A stretch of 13,376 bases of DNA from an uncultured Rhodospirillaceae bacterium (GCA_913054205.1 CAJXJM010000023.1:1-13376), one strand, 5' to 3'; positions 1-7,791 are shown, numbered from the stretch's first letter. Numbers and translations: made by a program. Notes: generated from the sequence alone by a model not told the origin.

Positions 1-1488
1 ATCTTGCGTTAAGTTAACGGCACCTTGCGGCAGGGCGCTTTCACGCTCCAGCGGTACAATTGGAATGTTATCGAAGCCATTGATGCGCAGCACCTCTTCA
101 ACAAGATCAGCCTCGCCGACAACATCATACCGCCAGCTCGGGACAGCTACGTCCCAGCCGCCATCTTTCTTGGTGACTTGAAAACCCAATATTTCCAGAA
201 TTTCCTGGGTGCGTTCAGGCGACACATCCACACCGCCCAAATCTTTGACCCGCGTGCCCCGGAGGAAGTAGGAGCGTTTCCAGTCTGGCTCATCACCGGC
301 AATGATAATCTCGCTGGCTTCACCGCCGCAAAGATCAAGTATTAACTGCGTCGCTATCTCAGTGGCGTCTTCTAAAAACGCCGGATCAACGCCGCGTTCA
401 AAGCGGAAGCGCGCGTCAGATTGCAGATTTAATTTACGTCCCGTCATGGCGGTGCGGACCGGATCAAAATAAGCAGTTTCCAGCATCACATTAACGGTCT
501 CTTCGGAAACGCCGGTGCGCTCACCGCCCATGACACCTGCCAAAGCTTCGGCGTCCTGCTCATCTGCAATGACGGTCATTTCGCCGTCCATATCATATTC
601 CTTGCCATCTAGGGCGCGCAATTTTTCGCCGTCCTTGGCCATGCGGATTTTGATGTTGCCTTTGATTTTGTCGGCATCAAACACGTGCAGGGGGCGGCAA
701 AGTGCAATTGTTGAATAGTTGGTGATATCGACGAGCGCAGAAATTGGCCTGAGCCCAATCGCCAATAATTTGTCTTTCAGCCATTGGGGGCTCTCACCAT
801 TTTTAACGCCTTTGAAATAGCGCCCGACAAACATCGGACAGGCGTCTTTGTGATCTTCATCAAAATCAAGGCTGACACTAACCGGGCTTTTAAAACTGCC
901 TTTAATGGAGGGCACATCCAGTTTTTTTAAAGTGCCAACACCGGCAGCGGCTAAATCCCTGGCAATGCCAAAAATGCCAAGGCAGTCGCCGCGATTGGGC
1001 GTAATGGCGATATCGATCACCGGATCAGTCATGCCGAGGGCTTCTGCGGCGGGGGAGCCAACTTCTGACGTATTGCTTACTTCTATAATGCCTTCGTGTT
1101 CATCAGAGAGACCGATCTCGCGCTCAGAAAGCATCATGCCGTTAGAAGTCACGCCCCGGATTTTTGTCGTCTTGAGGGTGACATCAATGCCGGGAATGTA
1201 GGCGCCGTTCCCCGCAAAAACACCTTTCATGCCGGCCCGCGCGTTGGGCGCACCGCAAACAACTTCCAATGTTTCCGTGCCGTTGTTGACTTGCAGTACC
1301 TGCAAACGGTCTGCGTCCGGATGTTGCGCCGCTTCCAGAACTTCAGCGACAACAAATTCTTTTAAAAGTTTACCGCGATCTTCCACACCTTCAACTTCAA
1401 GTCCGACCATGGTGAGCCAGTGGAGTATTTCATCGAGGTCTTTGTCGGTTTCGAGATATTCTGTGAGCCAGCTTAAACTAAATTTCAT
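1..1488 (-). CDS. pheT: Phenylalanyl-tRNA synthetase beta subunit, 3' end missing
   Basis: Beta subunit of the (alpha-beta)2 PheRS, which binds tRNA-Phe and removes misacylated Tyr. The frame is open from the ATG at 1488-1486 to the window edge, giving 496 residues; full PheT is about 800, so the C-terminal catalytic-like fold and the anticodon-binding FDX-ACB domain lie outside. Seen in order: an EMAPII-like tRNA-binding OB domain (residues about 40-150, with HPDADRL at 56-62 and [14 protein letters not shown] at 121-134), the B3/B4 editing region (about 210-390, with ALVDITNY at 251-258, [10 protein letters not shown] at 266-275, GVMGGE at 318-323 and [10 protein letters not shown] at 360-369), and B5 with PSWRYD and [16 protein letters not shown] at about 450-476. 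Its ATG overlaps the pheS TGA (ATGA), and a GGAGG sits 8 bases upstream inside pheS, so the two are translationally coupled. Identity is secure. Confidence 0.95.
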   Translation of the reverse strand, partial: MKFSLSWLTEYLETDKDLDEILHWLTMVGLEVEGVEDRGKLLKEFVVAEVLEAAQHPDADRLQVLQVNNGTETLEVVCGAPNARAGMKGVFAGNGAYIPGIDVTLKTTKIRGVTSNGMMLSEREIGLSDEHEGIIEVSNTSEVGSPAAEALGMTDPVIDIAITPNRGDCLGIFGIARDLAAAGVGTLKKLDVPSIKGSFKSPVSVSLDFDEDHKDACPMFVGRYFKGVKNGESPQWLKDKLLAIGLRPISALVDITNYSTIALCRPLHVFDADKIKGNIKIRMAKDGEKLRALDGKEYDMDGEMTVIADEQDAEALAGVMGGERTGVSEETVNVMLETAYFDPVRTAMTGRKLNLQSDARFRFERGVDPAFLEDATEIATQLILDLCGGEASEIIIAGDEPDWKRSYFLRGTRVKDLGGVDVSPERTQEILEILGFQVTKKDGGWDVAVPSWRYDVVGEADLVEEVLRINGFDNIPIVPLERESALPQGAVNLTQD

Positions 1489-2561
1489 AAGCCCGCCCTC
1501 CCAACAAGTGAGGGGACATCTAAAGGCTGGAAGCCGTAATGTTTGAGCCAACGTAAATCTGTATCATAAAAAGTGCGCAAATCAGGGATGCCGTATTTGA
1601 GCATCGCCATGCGCTCGATCCCCATGCCAAAAGCAAAGCCTTGGTATTTGGTGGAATCGATGCCGCAATTTTCAAGCACGTTTGGATTGACCATGCCGGA
1701 GCCGAGAATTTCAAGCCAATCGTCGAAATTACCAATTTTCAAAGTACCGCCTTCAAAAGAGCAGCCGATATCAACTTCTGCGGAAGGTTCCGTGAAGGGG
1801 AAATAAGACGGGCGGAAACGAACCGGCAGTTCATCAATTCCAAAATAAGCGCGGCACATTTCAATCAGGCAGCCTTTGAGATGTCCCATATGGGTTTTTT
1901 CATCGATCACTAAGCCTTCGATCTGGTGGAACATTGGCGAATGGGTTGCGTCATGGTCGCAGCGATAGGTGCGGCCCGGCACAATGATGCGGATTGGTGG
2001 TTCCTGTGACTGCATGGTTCGAATTTGCACCGGCGAGGTGTGGGTGCGTAGCACCATGCGCTGCTCTTCTTTCTCGGCATTAACATAGAACGTGTCGTGT
2101 TCCTGGCGCGCCGGGTGATCTACCGGGATGTTGAGGGCTGTGAAATTATACCAATCTTCTTCAATATTTGGACCTTCAGCGACGACAAAGCCCATTTCAC
2201 CGAAGATCGAAACCAGTTCATCAATGGTCTGGCTAATCGGGTGGATTGTGCCGTGCTCTTCCGGGCGGATCGGTAAGGTGATATCAATTTTTTCTTTGGC
2301 GAGGCGTTCATCCAAGCCGGCGTTCTCAAGATCGAACTTTCGAGCTTCAATCAGATCGGTAATTTCCTGCTTGAGGAGATTTAGCTCCTGGCCGGCGGAT
2401 TTGCGCGCCTCCGGGTCCATGGCTCCAAGGCCCTTCATCAAGGCTGTGATTTGACCTTTTTTACCAAGCGCTGAAACACGCACTTGTTCAAGCGCGTGCA
2501 TATCGGTCGCATCGGTGATCATGCCCGCGAGTTCTGATTTTAGATCGTCCAAATTATCCAT
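1485..2561 (-). CDS. pheS: Phenylalanyl-tRNA synthetase alpha subunit
   Basis: Catalytic alpha subunit of the class II PheRS, which activates Phe and charges tRNA-Phe. It has 358 residues, a normal family length. Residues 1-90 form the N-terminal helical coiled-coil arm that contacts tRNA. The catalytic core follows: [17 protein letters not shown] (136-152), motif 2 from RTYR at 197 through SPMFHQIEG at 208-216, [14 protein letters not shown] (277-290) and motif 3 [11 protein letters not shown] (308-318). The start ATG is preceded by only a weak AGG-type ribosome site about 12 bases upstream. It lies 115 bases downstream of rplT, separated by a terminator-like hairpin, and overlaps pheT by 4 bases. 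Expression therefore comes from a promoter just upstream, from read-through of rpmI-rplT, or from both. Identity is secure. Confidence 0.97.
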   Translation of the reverse strand: MDNLDDLKSELAGMITDATDMHALEQVRVSALGKKGQITALMKGLGAMDPEARKSAGQELNLLKQEITDLIEARKFDLENAGLDERLAKEKIDITLPIRPEEHGTIHPISQTIDELVSIFGEMGFVVAEGPNIEEDWYNFTALNIPVDHPARQEHDTFYVNAEKEEQRMVLRTHTSPVQIRTMQSQEPPIRIIVPGRTYRCDHDATHSPMFHQIEGLVIDEKTHMGHLKGCLIEMCRAYFGIDELPVRFRPSYFPFTEPSAEVDIGCSFEGGTLKIGNFDDWLEILGSGMVNPNVLENCGIDSTKYQGFAFGMGIERMAMLKYGIPDLRTFYDTDLRWLKHYGFQPLDVPSLVGRAGL

Positions 2562-2592
2562 TGTTCAACCAACCTGAAAATTATTTGTCGAG

Positions 2593-2622
2593 TTTATAGT
2601 GTTTTTGTACTTTTGGCAGCAA
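2593..2622 (-). promoter_or_regulatory. Candidate sigma-70 promoter for pheST
   Basis: On the minus strand, TTGCTG (2622-2617; 4 of 6 consensus) is followed after 18 bases by TATAAA (2598-2593; 5 of 6). It lies immediately downstream of the rplT-side hairpin and about 30 bases before the pheS ATG. That placement would let pheST be transcribed independently of rpmI-rplT. The match is moderate and could be chance in an AT-rich gap. Confidence 0.35.
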
Positions 2623-2653
2623 AAGGGGGCCGCCTTTTGGGCCGCCCCCTTTT
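2621..2653 (-). terminator. GC-rich hairpin between rplT and pheS
   Basis: The arms AAAAGGGGGCCGCC (2621-2634) and GGCCGCCCCCTTTT (2640-2653) pair with a single C-C mismatch around a 5-base loop. The hairpin is flanked by A and T runs, so on the minus strand it ends in four U residues, and it also reads as a hairpin with a T run on the plus strand. It sits 24 bases after the rplT stop. It is likely an intrinsic terminator, possibly partial, that lowers pheST expression relative to the ribosomal proteins. Confidence 0.7.
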
Positions 2654-2676
2654 TAAATCTGCAATTAATTAAGTTG

Positions 2677-3042
2677 TTAAGCAGCTTTGTCGAGGGCGGC
2701 CTGGGCCTGTTCAACTAAGCTTCTAAACGACTCTGGCTCATGAATAGCAATATCGGAGAGGACTTTACGGTCTAGATCGATGCCGGCATTTTTCAAACCG
2801 TTCATGAACTGAGAATAATTCAAGCCATGCAAACGGGCACCAGCGTTGATACGCTGAATCCATAATGCACGGAAACTCCGCTTCTTAGCTCGGCGGTCAC
2901 GATAGGCATACTCCAGCCCCTTTTCGACCCGCTGCTTAGATATACGGAAATTGTTCTTATTGCGGTCTCTATAACCTTTGGCCTGAGCGATGACTTTTTT
3001 GCGCCGCGTACGACTAGCAACTTTACCTTGGCTACGTGACAT
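2677..3042 (-). CDS. rplT: Ribosomal protein L20 (bL20)
   Basis: Early-assembly protein of the 50S subunit that binds 23S rRNA. Its C-terminal domain acts as a repressor of the rpmI-rplT mRNA in several bacteria. It has 121 residues, against 117-120 usually. The basic N-terminal extension ([19 protein letters not shown], 11-29) is followed by [20 protein letters not shown] and [16 protein letters not shown], which are signatures of the family. The ATG is preceded at 7 bases by GGGGGA, which lies within the last codons of rpmI. The rpmI stop is only 2 bases upstream, so L35 and L20 are coupled as in other bacteria. It is followed by the GC-rich hairpin before pheS. Identity is secure. Confidence 0.97.
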   Translation of the reverse strand: MSRSQGKVASRTRRKKVIAQAKGYRDRNKNNFRISKQRVEKGLEYAYRDRRAKKRSFRALWIQRINAGARLHGLNYSQFMNGLKNAGIDLDRKVLSDIAIHEPESFRSLVEQAQAALDKAA

Positions 3043-3044
3043 CT

Positions 3045-3251
3045 CTATTTCCCCCGACTATATGGCATGAATGACAGGATTTTTTTAGCATCCACGTCTG
3101 CCATGATCATTGTACCGCGTGTGTTCCGCTTCATTTTTTGCGGACGGCGGCGTAGGAAATGCTGTTTAAAAGCTGGATTGCCCCGGACCTTGCCGGAAGC
3201 TGTGGTGCGAAAACGCTTTTTGGCGCTCGACTTTGTCTTCAGTTTTGGCAT
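3045..3251 (-). CDS. rpmI: Ribosomal protein L35 (bL35)
   Basis: Small basic 50S protein of 68 residues (family about 65). The sequence has the L35 pattern: [15 protein letters not shown] at the start, [19 protein letters not shown] (17-35) and the KMKRNTRG segment. The ATG at 3251-3249 has a GGA-type Shine-Dalgarno 6 bases upstream in a purine-rich stretch. It is the first gene of rpmI-rplT-(pheST) and has a leader of roughly 100 bases when measured from the promoter candidate at 3360-3388. In many bacteria infC lies directly upstream. Here infC is about 1.9 kb away, beyond an opposite-strand gene. Confidence 0.96.
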   Translation of the reverse strand: MPKLKTKSSAKKRFRTTASGKVRGNPAFKQHFLRRRPQKMKRNTRGTMIMADVDAKKILSFMPYSRGK

Positions 3252-3270
3252 TTTCTTTCCTTTTTTCTGC

Positions 3271-3290
3271 CCTGATTAAAATTTATCAGG
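3271..3290 (-). promoter_or_regulatory. Small hairpin in the rpmI leader
   Basis: CCTGAT (3271-3276) and ATCAGG (3285-3290) form a 6-bp stem with an 8-base AT loop. It ends 19 bases before the rpmI ATG, just upstream of the GGA ribosome site. No U run follows on the minus strand, so it is unlikely to be a terminator. It could affect leader stability or take part in L20-mediated control, but no L20-binding fold can be recognised by eye. Confidence 0.35.
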
Positions 3291-3359
3291 TGTTTTTCTC
3301 TATAGCGGCTAGGTATGCCTGGAATTCACTTTTCCACCAGACCGCTCAATGAAGCGCGG

Positions 3360-3388
3360 GTTATACCGACCTAATGAGTGTAATGCAA
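3360..3388 (-). promoter_or_regulatory. rpmI: Candidate promoter for rpmI-rplT
   Basis: On the minus strand, CTTGCAT (TTGCAT at 3388-3383) is separated by exactly 17 bases from TATAAC (3365-3360; 5 of 6 consensus). The -35 box matches only its TTG core, which is the strongest element in alphaproteobacterial -35 boxes. A start near 3353 gives a leader of about 100 bases before the rpmI ATG. The location fits the need for a separate promoter now that infC is detached. Confidence 0.5.
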
Positions 3389-3394
3389 GTGTTT

Positions 3395-3418
3395 CCACCC
3401 AAATTTGGATGGTTTTTT
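3395..3418 (+). repeat. Near-perfect palindrome followed by T6
   Basis: CCACCCAAA (3395-3403) and TTTGGATGG (3404-3412) form an 18-base palindrome with one mismatched pair, followed by six T residues (3413-3418). It lies in the divergent gap between the rpmI promoter candidate and arsJ. It could be an operator for a dimeric regulator or a weak plus-strand terminator. No plus-strand gene upstream would need a terminator. Confidence 0.4.
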
Positions 3419-3485
3419 AGGCCTCTAAAACTGTCAAAAAAGTTTCATATCATCTCTGGAAAACACATGTTAAACAAATGCCAAT

Positions 3486-4724
3486 ATGACGGCGAAAATA
3501 GACATAAATGGCTTTGGCCGAAGAGACTCTAATCCACTCAAGAATTACGCTCTGGTCACCGGCGCGTATTGGGTGTTTACGCTTACCGATGGCGCGCTCC
3601 GCATGTTGGTGCTGCTGCATTTCTACCAACTCGGCTATGACGCCTTTCAGATTGCCCTGCTTTTTGTGCTTTATGAGTTGGCGGGTGTTGTAACCAATCT
3701 CATCGGTGGCTGGATCGGCAGCCGATATGGTTTGAAAATCACGCTATTTTTCGGGCTCGGTCTTCAGGTTATCGCTTTATCAGCGCTCGCCAATTTCAAT
3801 GCCGCCTGGTCGGTTTGGCAAGCGGTAGCATTTGTTATGGGGCTGCAAGCCCTTTCCGGGATCGCCAAAGACCTCACCAAGATGAGCTCCAAAAGTGCCG
3901 TGAAATTGCTTGTTGCTGATGATGCGCATGAAAAACTCTTTAAATGGGTTGCTCTGCTGACGGGCTCAAAAAATACACTCAAAGGTGTGGGTTTTTTTCT
4001 GGGAGGTGTCTTGCTGGCCTGGGTTGGCTATGGGAACGCGCTCTATGGCATGGCGGCGGCGGTTGCAATTTCGCTCGCCGTGGTTCTGGTTCTGATGACC
4101 GGCGATCTCGGGAAAGCAAAAGAGAAAGTGAAACTCTCCGGCATATTTTCAAAAACTCCGGCCATCAATATTTTATCTGGTGCCAGGTTCTTTCTTTTTG
4201 GCGCGCGCGACATTTGGTTTGTTGTCGGCCTGCCGCTTTTCCTAGCTGATCAACTCGGCTGGTCTCATACCCTCATCGGCACATATATGGCAGCATGGGT
4301 AATTGGCTACGGGCTCATTCAATCCATTTCTCCAAAGATCCTGCGCAAAAATGTTGATGGTGCCTCGGCGCGCGCATGGTTGATTTTGTTAATTGGTGTG
4401 ACGGCTGCGATATCTGTGGCACTGCATTTTAATTTTCATCCGGCACAATCTCTTTTAATTGGGCTGGTGTTTTTTGGATTTGTCTTTGCGATTAATTCTT
4501 CAATCCATTCCTTTTTAATTCTAGCCTATTCTGATGCTGACAAAATCGCGCTAAATGTGGGATTCTATTATATGGCCAATGCGGGGGGACGTCTTGCCGG
4601 CACCTTAATCTCGGGCCTTGCTTACCAGTTTGGCGGCATTTTCGTCTGCCTGGTTGCTGCGTTGGTTTTTTTGGCTTTATCCTGGTTGATTGTGCTCGCC
4701 TTACCGCAAAAGAATATTGGATGA
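3486..4724 (+). CDS. arsJ: ArsJ-like MFS transporter
   Basis: Membrane exporter of the major facilitator superfamily with 412 residues and about 12 hydrophobic segments. It matches what I recall of ArsJ, which exports 1-arseno-3-phosphoglycerate made by a dedicated GAPDH. Seen: KNYALVTGAYW then FTLTDGALRMLVLLHF (31-46), GIAKDLTKMSSKSAVKLLV (125-143), LLTGSKNTLKGVGFFLGG (157-174), and near the C-terminus INSSIHSFLILAYSDADK (336-353) and VGFYYMANAGGRL (358-370). The start is the first ATG after an in-frame TAA, and no Shine-Dalgarno is visible. It stands alone on the plus strand between infC and rpmI. No gapdh, arsR or arsC gene is present in the window, so the substrate is uncertain: it may pair with a distant or housekeeping GAPDH or export another metabolite. 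MFS identity is sure and the ArsJ family assignment is strong. Confidence 0.82.
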   Translation: MTAKIDINGFGRRDSNPLKNYALVTGAYWVFTLTDGALRMLVLLHFYQLGYDAFQIALLFVLYELAGVVTNLIGGWIGSRYGLKITLFFGLGLQVIALSALANFNAAWSVWQAVAFVMGLQALSGIAKDLTKMSSKSAVKLLVADDAHEKLFKWVALLTGSKNTLKGVGFFLGGVLLAWVGYGNALYGMAAAVAISLAVVLVLMTGDLGKAKEKVKLSGIFSKTPAINILSGARFFLFGARDIWFVVGLPLFLADQLGWSHTLIGTYMAAWVIGYGLIQSISPKILRKNVDGASARAWLILLIGVTAAISVALHFNFHPAQSLLIGLVFFGFVFAINSSIHSFLILAYSDADKIALNVGFYYMANAGGRLAGTLISGLAYQFGGIFVCLVAALVFLALSWLIVLALPQKNIG

Positions 4725-4884
4725 TCGAATAATATGTTAATCAAGTCAGATACTTAGATTGAAATCTTTAACAATCATGCCTAGTTTAATGGTAGGTGTG
4801 TCTAACGTCAGCGCCTATGGCACCAGCTAGTCTTATTTGATAAGAGAGAGTTTCTGGCTCATCGTAACGCCATAGGAGTTATGA
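4725..4884. other. Intergenic stretch downstream of arsJ
   Basis: AT-rich non-coding DNA. No strong terminator for arsJ is visible; the only candidate is a weak AGAT/ATCT hairpin near 4757-4768 followed by two T residues. An 8-bp inverted repeat, CCTATGGC (4814-4821) and GCCATAGG (4869-4876), encloses 47 bases, and its right arm overlaps the AGGAG ribosome site of the short ORF at 4885. The left end of a possible insertion sequence would fall here, but I could not identify terminal repeats or a target duplication. Confidence 0.5.
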
Positions 4885-5004
4885 ATGAGACAGAATATCA
4901 GACCCCGGGGCACATCCTCGGAGAAGACGGTCAAAGACATCCGCCGGGCGACCCGGATTGCAAGCATGCTGGCAGAAATAGTCGGCACCAAATTCCCCGA
5001 ATAG
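4885..5004 (+). pseudogene. Remnant of an IS3-family orfA-like transposase gene
   Basis: A 39-residue ORF with a good AGGAG 6 bases before its ATG. Residues 11-24, SSEKTVKDIRRATR, resemble the N-terminus of a common IS3-family OrfA, in which a segment like SEKVVKDIKRATRK leads into a helix-turn-helix. Here the resemblance stops after about codon 24 (position 4956). The remaining 15 codons do not continue into the expected helix-turn-helix region, and the frame ends at TAG. This looks like a 5' fragment left after deletion of the element. An alternative ORF starting 4 bases earlier (4881-5063, 60 codons) has a poorer ribosome spacing and no recognisable sequence. The call rests on remembered family sequences, not on a search. 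Confidence 0.5.
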
Positions 5005-5081
5005 AGTTTAATGAATGCCTCCGGGAGCTACGCGAAATTAGTTCTCTGGCTTTGAATTTCTAAAATATTGCCTTTTTCATT

Positions 5082-5117
5082 AAAAAAACCGGCCTAAGTG
5101 GTTAGGAACCGGCTTTT
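5082..5117 (-). terminator. Intrinsic terminator after infC
   Basis: On the minus strand the RNA folds as CCGG-(TT)-CCTAA, loop CCAC, TTAGG-CCGG, followed by seven T residues (5088-5082). It is preceded by an A run that extends the stem. It begins 24 bases past the infC stop codon. It ends the thrS-infC transcript and isolates it from the rpmI operon. Confidence 0.85.
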
Positions 5118-5141
5118 CAATATTTTTAAGGCGTAAGACGT

Positions 5142-5678
5142 TTACTTCGGTGAGATCACCATCGTCATTTGACGACCTTCCATTTTGGGGAACTGTTCGA
5201 CCTTCGCCACATCATCCATGTCTTCGCGAACTCGGTCCAAAACCTTGCCGCCCAATTCCTGGTGGGCCATTTCTCGGCCACGGAAGCGCAGTGTCACTTT
5301 AACTTTGTCGCCTTCGCCAATAAATTTGTTCATCGCGCGCAGTTTGACCTGATAGTCGTGGGTTTCAATGCCCGGGCGCATCTTGATCTCTTTGACGACG
5401 ATGACGTTTTGTTTTTTCTTGGCTTCGTTCTTTTTCTTCTGGGCCTCGTATTTATATTTGCCGTAGTCCAGAATTTTGCAAACCGGCGGGTCAGCATTTG
5501 GTGATATTGCAACCAAATCCAGGCCTGCATCAACGGCGCGATCTATAGCTTCTTGTTTGGAAACAACACCGGCCATTTCGCCGTCGGCAAGTACTAGCCG
5601 AACTTCATCTGACGCGATGTCTTCGTTAATTGCCGGACCCTCTTTGGATGGGGTGGCGTTAAAGGGTGGACGTGCGAT
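5142..5678 (-). CDS. infC: Translation initiation factor IF-3 with AUC start
   Basis: IF-3 binds the 30S subunit, checks the start codon and initiator tRNA, and prevents premature 50S joining. From an ATC at 5678-5676 the protein has 178 residues, matching the family (E. coli 180). Its first residues, ARPPFN then [10 protein letters not shown], are the usual alphaproteobacterial N-terminus. The N-domain continues through [29 protein letters not shown] (52-80), the lysine-rich linker (about 81-92), and the C-domain with [13 protein letters not shown] and [14 protein letters not shown] (130-143). In-frame codons between an upstream TAA (six codons before the ATC) and codon 35 include no ATG, GTG or TTG. 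AAAAGGAG lies 9 bases before the ATC. A start at the ATG of codon 35 (5576) would delete much of the N-domain. It lies 139 bases after thrS and is probably cotranscribed with it. Confidence 0.93.
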   Translation of the reverse strand: MARPPFNATPSKEGPAINEDIASDEVRLVLADGEMAGVVSKQEAIDRAVDAGLDLVAISPNADPPVCKILDYGKYKYEAQKKKNEAKKKQNVIVVKEIKMRPGIETHDYQVKLRAMNKFIGEGDKVKVTLRFRGREMAHQELGGKVLDRVREDMDDVAKVEQFPKMEGRQMTMVISPK

Positions 5679-5687
5679 CCTATTTTG

Positions 5688-5695
5688 CTCCTTTT
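5688..5695 (-). promoter_or_regulatory. infC: Shine-Dalgarno of infC, supporting the AUC start
   Basis: AAAAGGAG on the minus strand, 9 bases upstream of the ATC at 5678-5676. It is the only strong ribosome site near the infC N-terminus, and none precedes the internal ATG at 5576. It therefore decides in favour of the rare start codon. Confidence 0.8.
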
Positions 5696-5817
5696 ACAGG
5701 CCCTCGCCTTCCGGGGGGTCCGTAAATTGCATATTTTATCAATGCTGCACCCTTTGGATATTGAAGGTCTTTCTCCTCAACTATGTTACCGTTTATATTG
5801 GCCTTATTGATGAATTA

Positions 5818-7731
5818 TCAACTGCCTGGAATAACGGCTTCTTCACGCAGTTTAGCAATTGCTGTTTCAAGCGCAAGAATTTCTTGATCTTTTCCGCCAA
5901 GACGCCGGACGGCAACTGTGTTTTCTTCGGCCTCTCGGCCCCCAACCACTAGGATTACCGGGACTTTTGCCACAGAATGCTCGCGGACTTTATAATTAAT
6001 TTTTTCGTTGCGAAGATCGGCTTCAGCGTGCAATCTGGCTTCTTTGAGCGCTTTTAGCACTTTTTCAGCATAGGGCTTGGCCTCATCGGTAATTGTCGCA
6101 ACGACCACTTGAAGGGGTGCCAGCCAGAACGGAAAGCGTCCGGCATAGTTCTCAATCAGAATGCCCAGGAAGCGTTCAAACGATCCCAAGATGGCGCGGT
6201 GCAGCATAACAGGGCGATGTTTTTCACCATCTTCACCTACATACGCCGCATCCAAGCGTTCCGGCAGGACAAAATCTACTTGCAGCGTGCCGCATTGCCA
6301 GTCACGGCCAATTGCATCGCGCAAAACAAACTCGAGTTTTGGCCCATAAAAAGCGCCCTCACCGGGATTTAAATCATATTCATAACCCGCTGCCTGTACG
6401 GCTTCGATAAGTGCGCCTTCTGCTTTGTCCCAAGTCGCATCATCACCGGCGCGAACTTCTGGGCGGTCGGAGAATTTAATGACGACTTCTTCGAAGCCAA
6501 AATCTTTGTAAACACTCATCAACAGATCACAGAAGATTTTTGTCTCTTCTGTGATTTGATCTTCTGTGCAAAAAATATGAGCGTCATCTTGCACAAATGC
6601 CCGAACACGCATCAGTCCATGCAAAGCCCCGGATGGCTCGTTCCGGTGGCAGGAGCCAAATTCCGCCATACGCAGCGGTAGGTCTCGATAGCTCTTGGTG
6701 CCGTGCTTAAAAATTTGCACATGGCAGGGGCAGTTCATTGGTTTGATGGCGAGAATTTTATCCTCGGCCTCGGTGACAAACATAGCGTCCCGGAACTTTT
6801 CCCAGTGACCTGAATCTTCCCAGAGGGACCGGTTGACCAATTGCGGCGTGTTTACTTCGACATATCCGGCTTTATCTAATCGGTTCCGCATATAAGTTTG
6901 CACCGTCCGGTAAAGTTGCCACCCTTTGGGGTGCCAGAAGGCCGAGCCAATCGCTTCTTCCTGAATATGGAACAAATTCATTTCGCGGCCGAGGCGGCGG
7001 TGATCGCGTTTTTCAGCTTCCTCCAGCATGTGGAGATAAGCTTTAAGCTGCTTTTTGTCCGCCCATGCCGTGCCATAGATGCGCTGCAACATTTCATTGT
7101 TAGAATCGCCGCGCCAATAGGCGCCTGCGAGTTTCATCAATTTAAAATGTTTGCCGAGTTTGCCGGTCGACGGCAAATGCGGGCCGCGGCAGAGATCGAT
7201 CCAATCGCCTTGTCTGTATATCGAGACTTCCTCACCTTCTGGAATGGCTTCGATTAATTCAGCTTTATAGGCCTCGCCTTTTTCTTTGAAGAATTTGATG
7301 GCAACTTCGCGGTCCCAAATTTCGCGGACAAATTCTAGATCGCGGTCGACAATTTCAGCCATTTTCTTTTCGATGGACTCAAAATCATCCGTCGAAAAGG
7401 GCTCTTCTCTGGCAAAATCATAGTAATAGCCATTTTCGATGGATGGTCCGATGGTGACTTGCGTGCCGGGAAAAAGTTCTTGAACGGCTTGCGCCATCAC
7501 ATGCGCAGCATCGTGACGTAATAAATCGAGCGCGTCGTCATCCTTGGCCGTGACAATAGAAAATTCGCAGTCTTCCTCGATCATCAGCGACAGATCTTTC
7601 ATCTCGCCATTGATGCGAACTGCCAAAGCCGCTTTGGCCAGACCGGGGCCAATGTCAGCAGCCACATCCGCGCCTGAAACGGGTGCGTCATAGTCACGAA
7701 TGCTGCCATCCGGAAGTGTTAATTTTACCAT
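5818..7731 (-). CDS. thrS: Threonyl-tRNA synthetase
   Basis: Class II synthetase that charges tRNA-Thr. It has 637 residues, a full-length enzyme. Order: TGS domain (1-60); editing domain with H73 and H77 (RHDAAH) and C181/H185 (CRGPH), which clears Ser-tRNA-Thr; catalytic core with the zinc ligands C334 (KPMNCPCH), H385 (QDDAHIF) and H511 ([13 protein letters not shown]); and the anticodon-binding domain from about 535 ([11 protein letters not shown] onward). Zinc-ligand numbering is the same as in the E. coli enzyme. The ribosome site is weak (GAAAATAAG directly before ATG). It is the first gene of thrS-infC and has a promoter candidate at 7792-7819, giving a leader of about 55 bases. No ThrRS-binding operator can be confirmed by eye. 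Confidence 0.98.
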   Translation of the reverse strand: MVKLTLPDGSIRDYDAPVSGADVAADIGPGLAKAALAVRINGEMKDLSLMIEEDCEFSIVTAKDDDALDLLRHDAAHVMAQAVQELFPGTQVTIGPSIENGYYYDFAREEPFSTDDFESIEKKMAEIVDRDLEFVREIWDREVAIKFFKEKGEAYKAELIEAIPEGEEVSIYRQGDWIDLCRGPHLPSTGKLGKHFKLMKLAGAYWRGDSNNEMLQRIYGTAWADKKQLKAYLHMLEEAEKRDHRRLGREMNLFHIQEEAIGSAFWHPKGWQLYRTVQTYMRNRLDKAGYVEVNTPQLVNRSLWEDSGHWEKFRDAMFVTEAEDKILAIKPMNCPCHVQIFKHGTKSYRDLPLRMAEFGSCHRNEPSGALHGLMRVRAFVQDDAHIFCTEDQITEETKIFCDLLMSVYKDFGFEEVVIKFSDRPEVRAGDDATWDKAEGALIEAVQAAGYEYDLNPGEGAFYGPKLEFVLRDAIGRDWQCGTLQVDFVLPERLDAAYVGEDGEKHRPVMLHRAILGSFERFLGILIENYAGRFPFWLAPLQVVVATITDEAKPYAEKVLKALKEARLHAEADLRNEKINYKVREHSVAKVPVILVVGGREAEENTVAVRRLGGKDQEILALETAIAKLREEAVIPGS

Positions 7732-7791
7732 CTTATTTTCTGCAAACTCTGCTGTTTCTGTGGGTTTCTCATGGATTTCAAGTAGGCGCGG

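Noticed and set aside
25..1546. Plus-strand ORFs across the pheT and pheS region
   Set aside because: They are antisense to pheT and pheS, whose protein sequences are clearly conserved, and they have no ribosome sites or family features.
4881..5063. 60-residue ORF starting 4 bases before the IS-like ORF
   Set aside because: The AGGAG is only 2 bases from this ATG, and the translation shows no recognisable or protein-like pattern; the 4885 frame fits better.
5142..5576. infC starting at the ATG at 5576 (144 residues)
   Set aside because: It removes 34 conserved IF-3 residues and has no ribosome site; the upstream AUC with AAAAGGAG explains the full protein.
5679..5817. Possible structured RNA or promoter in the thrS-infC gap
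   Set aside because: A C-rich/G-rich pairing near 5698-5720 has only about 5 bp with a bulge, and TAAAAT near 5734-5739 lacks a -35 box; neither is supported.
5476..5952. 158-residue plus-strand ORF across the infC-thrS junction
   Set aside because: It spans antisense parts of two conserved genes and their gap; the serine-rich start is typical of a shadow frame.
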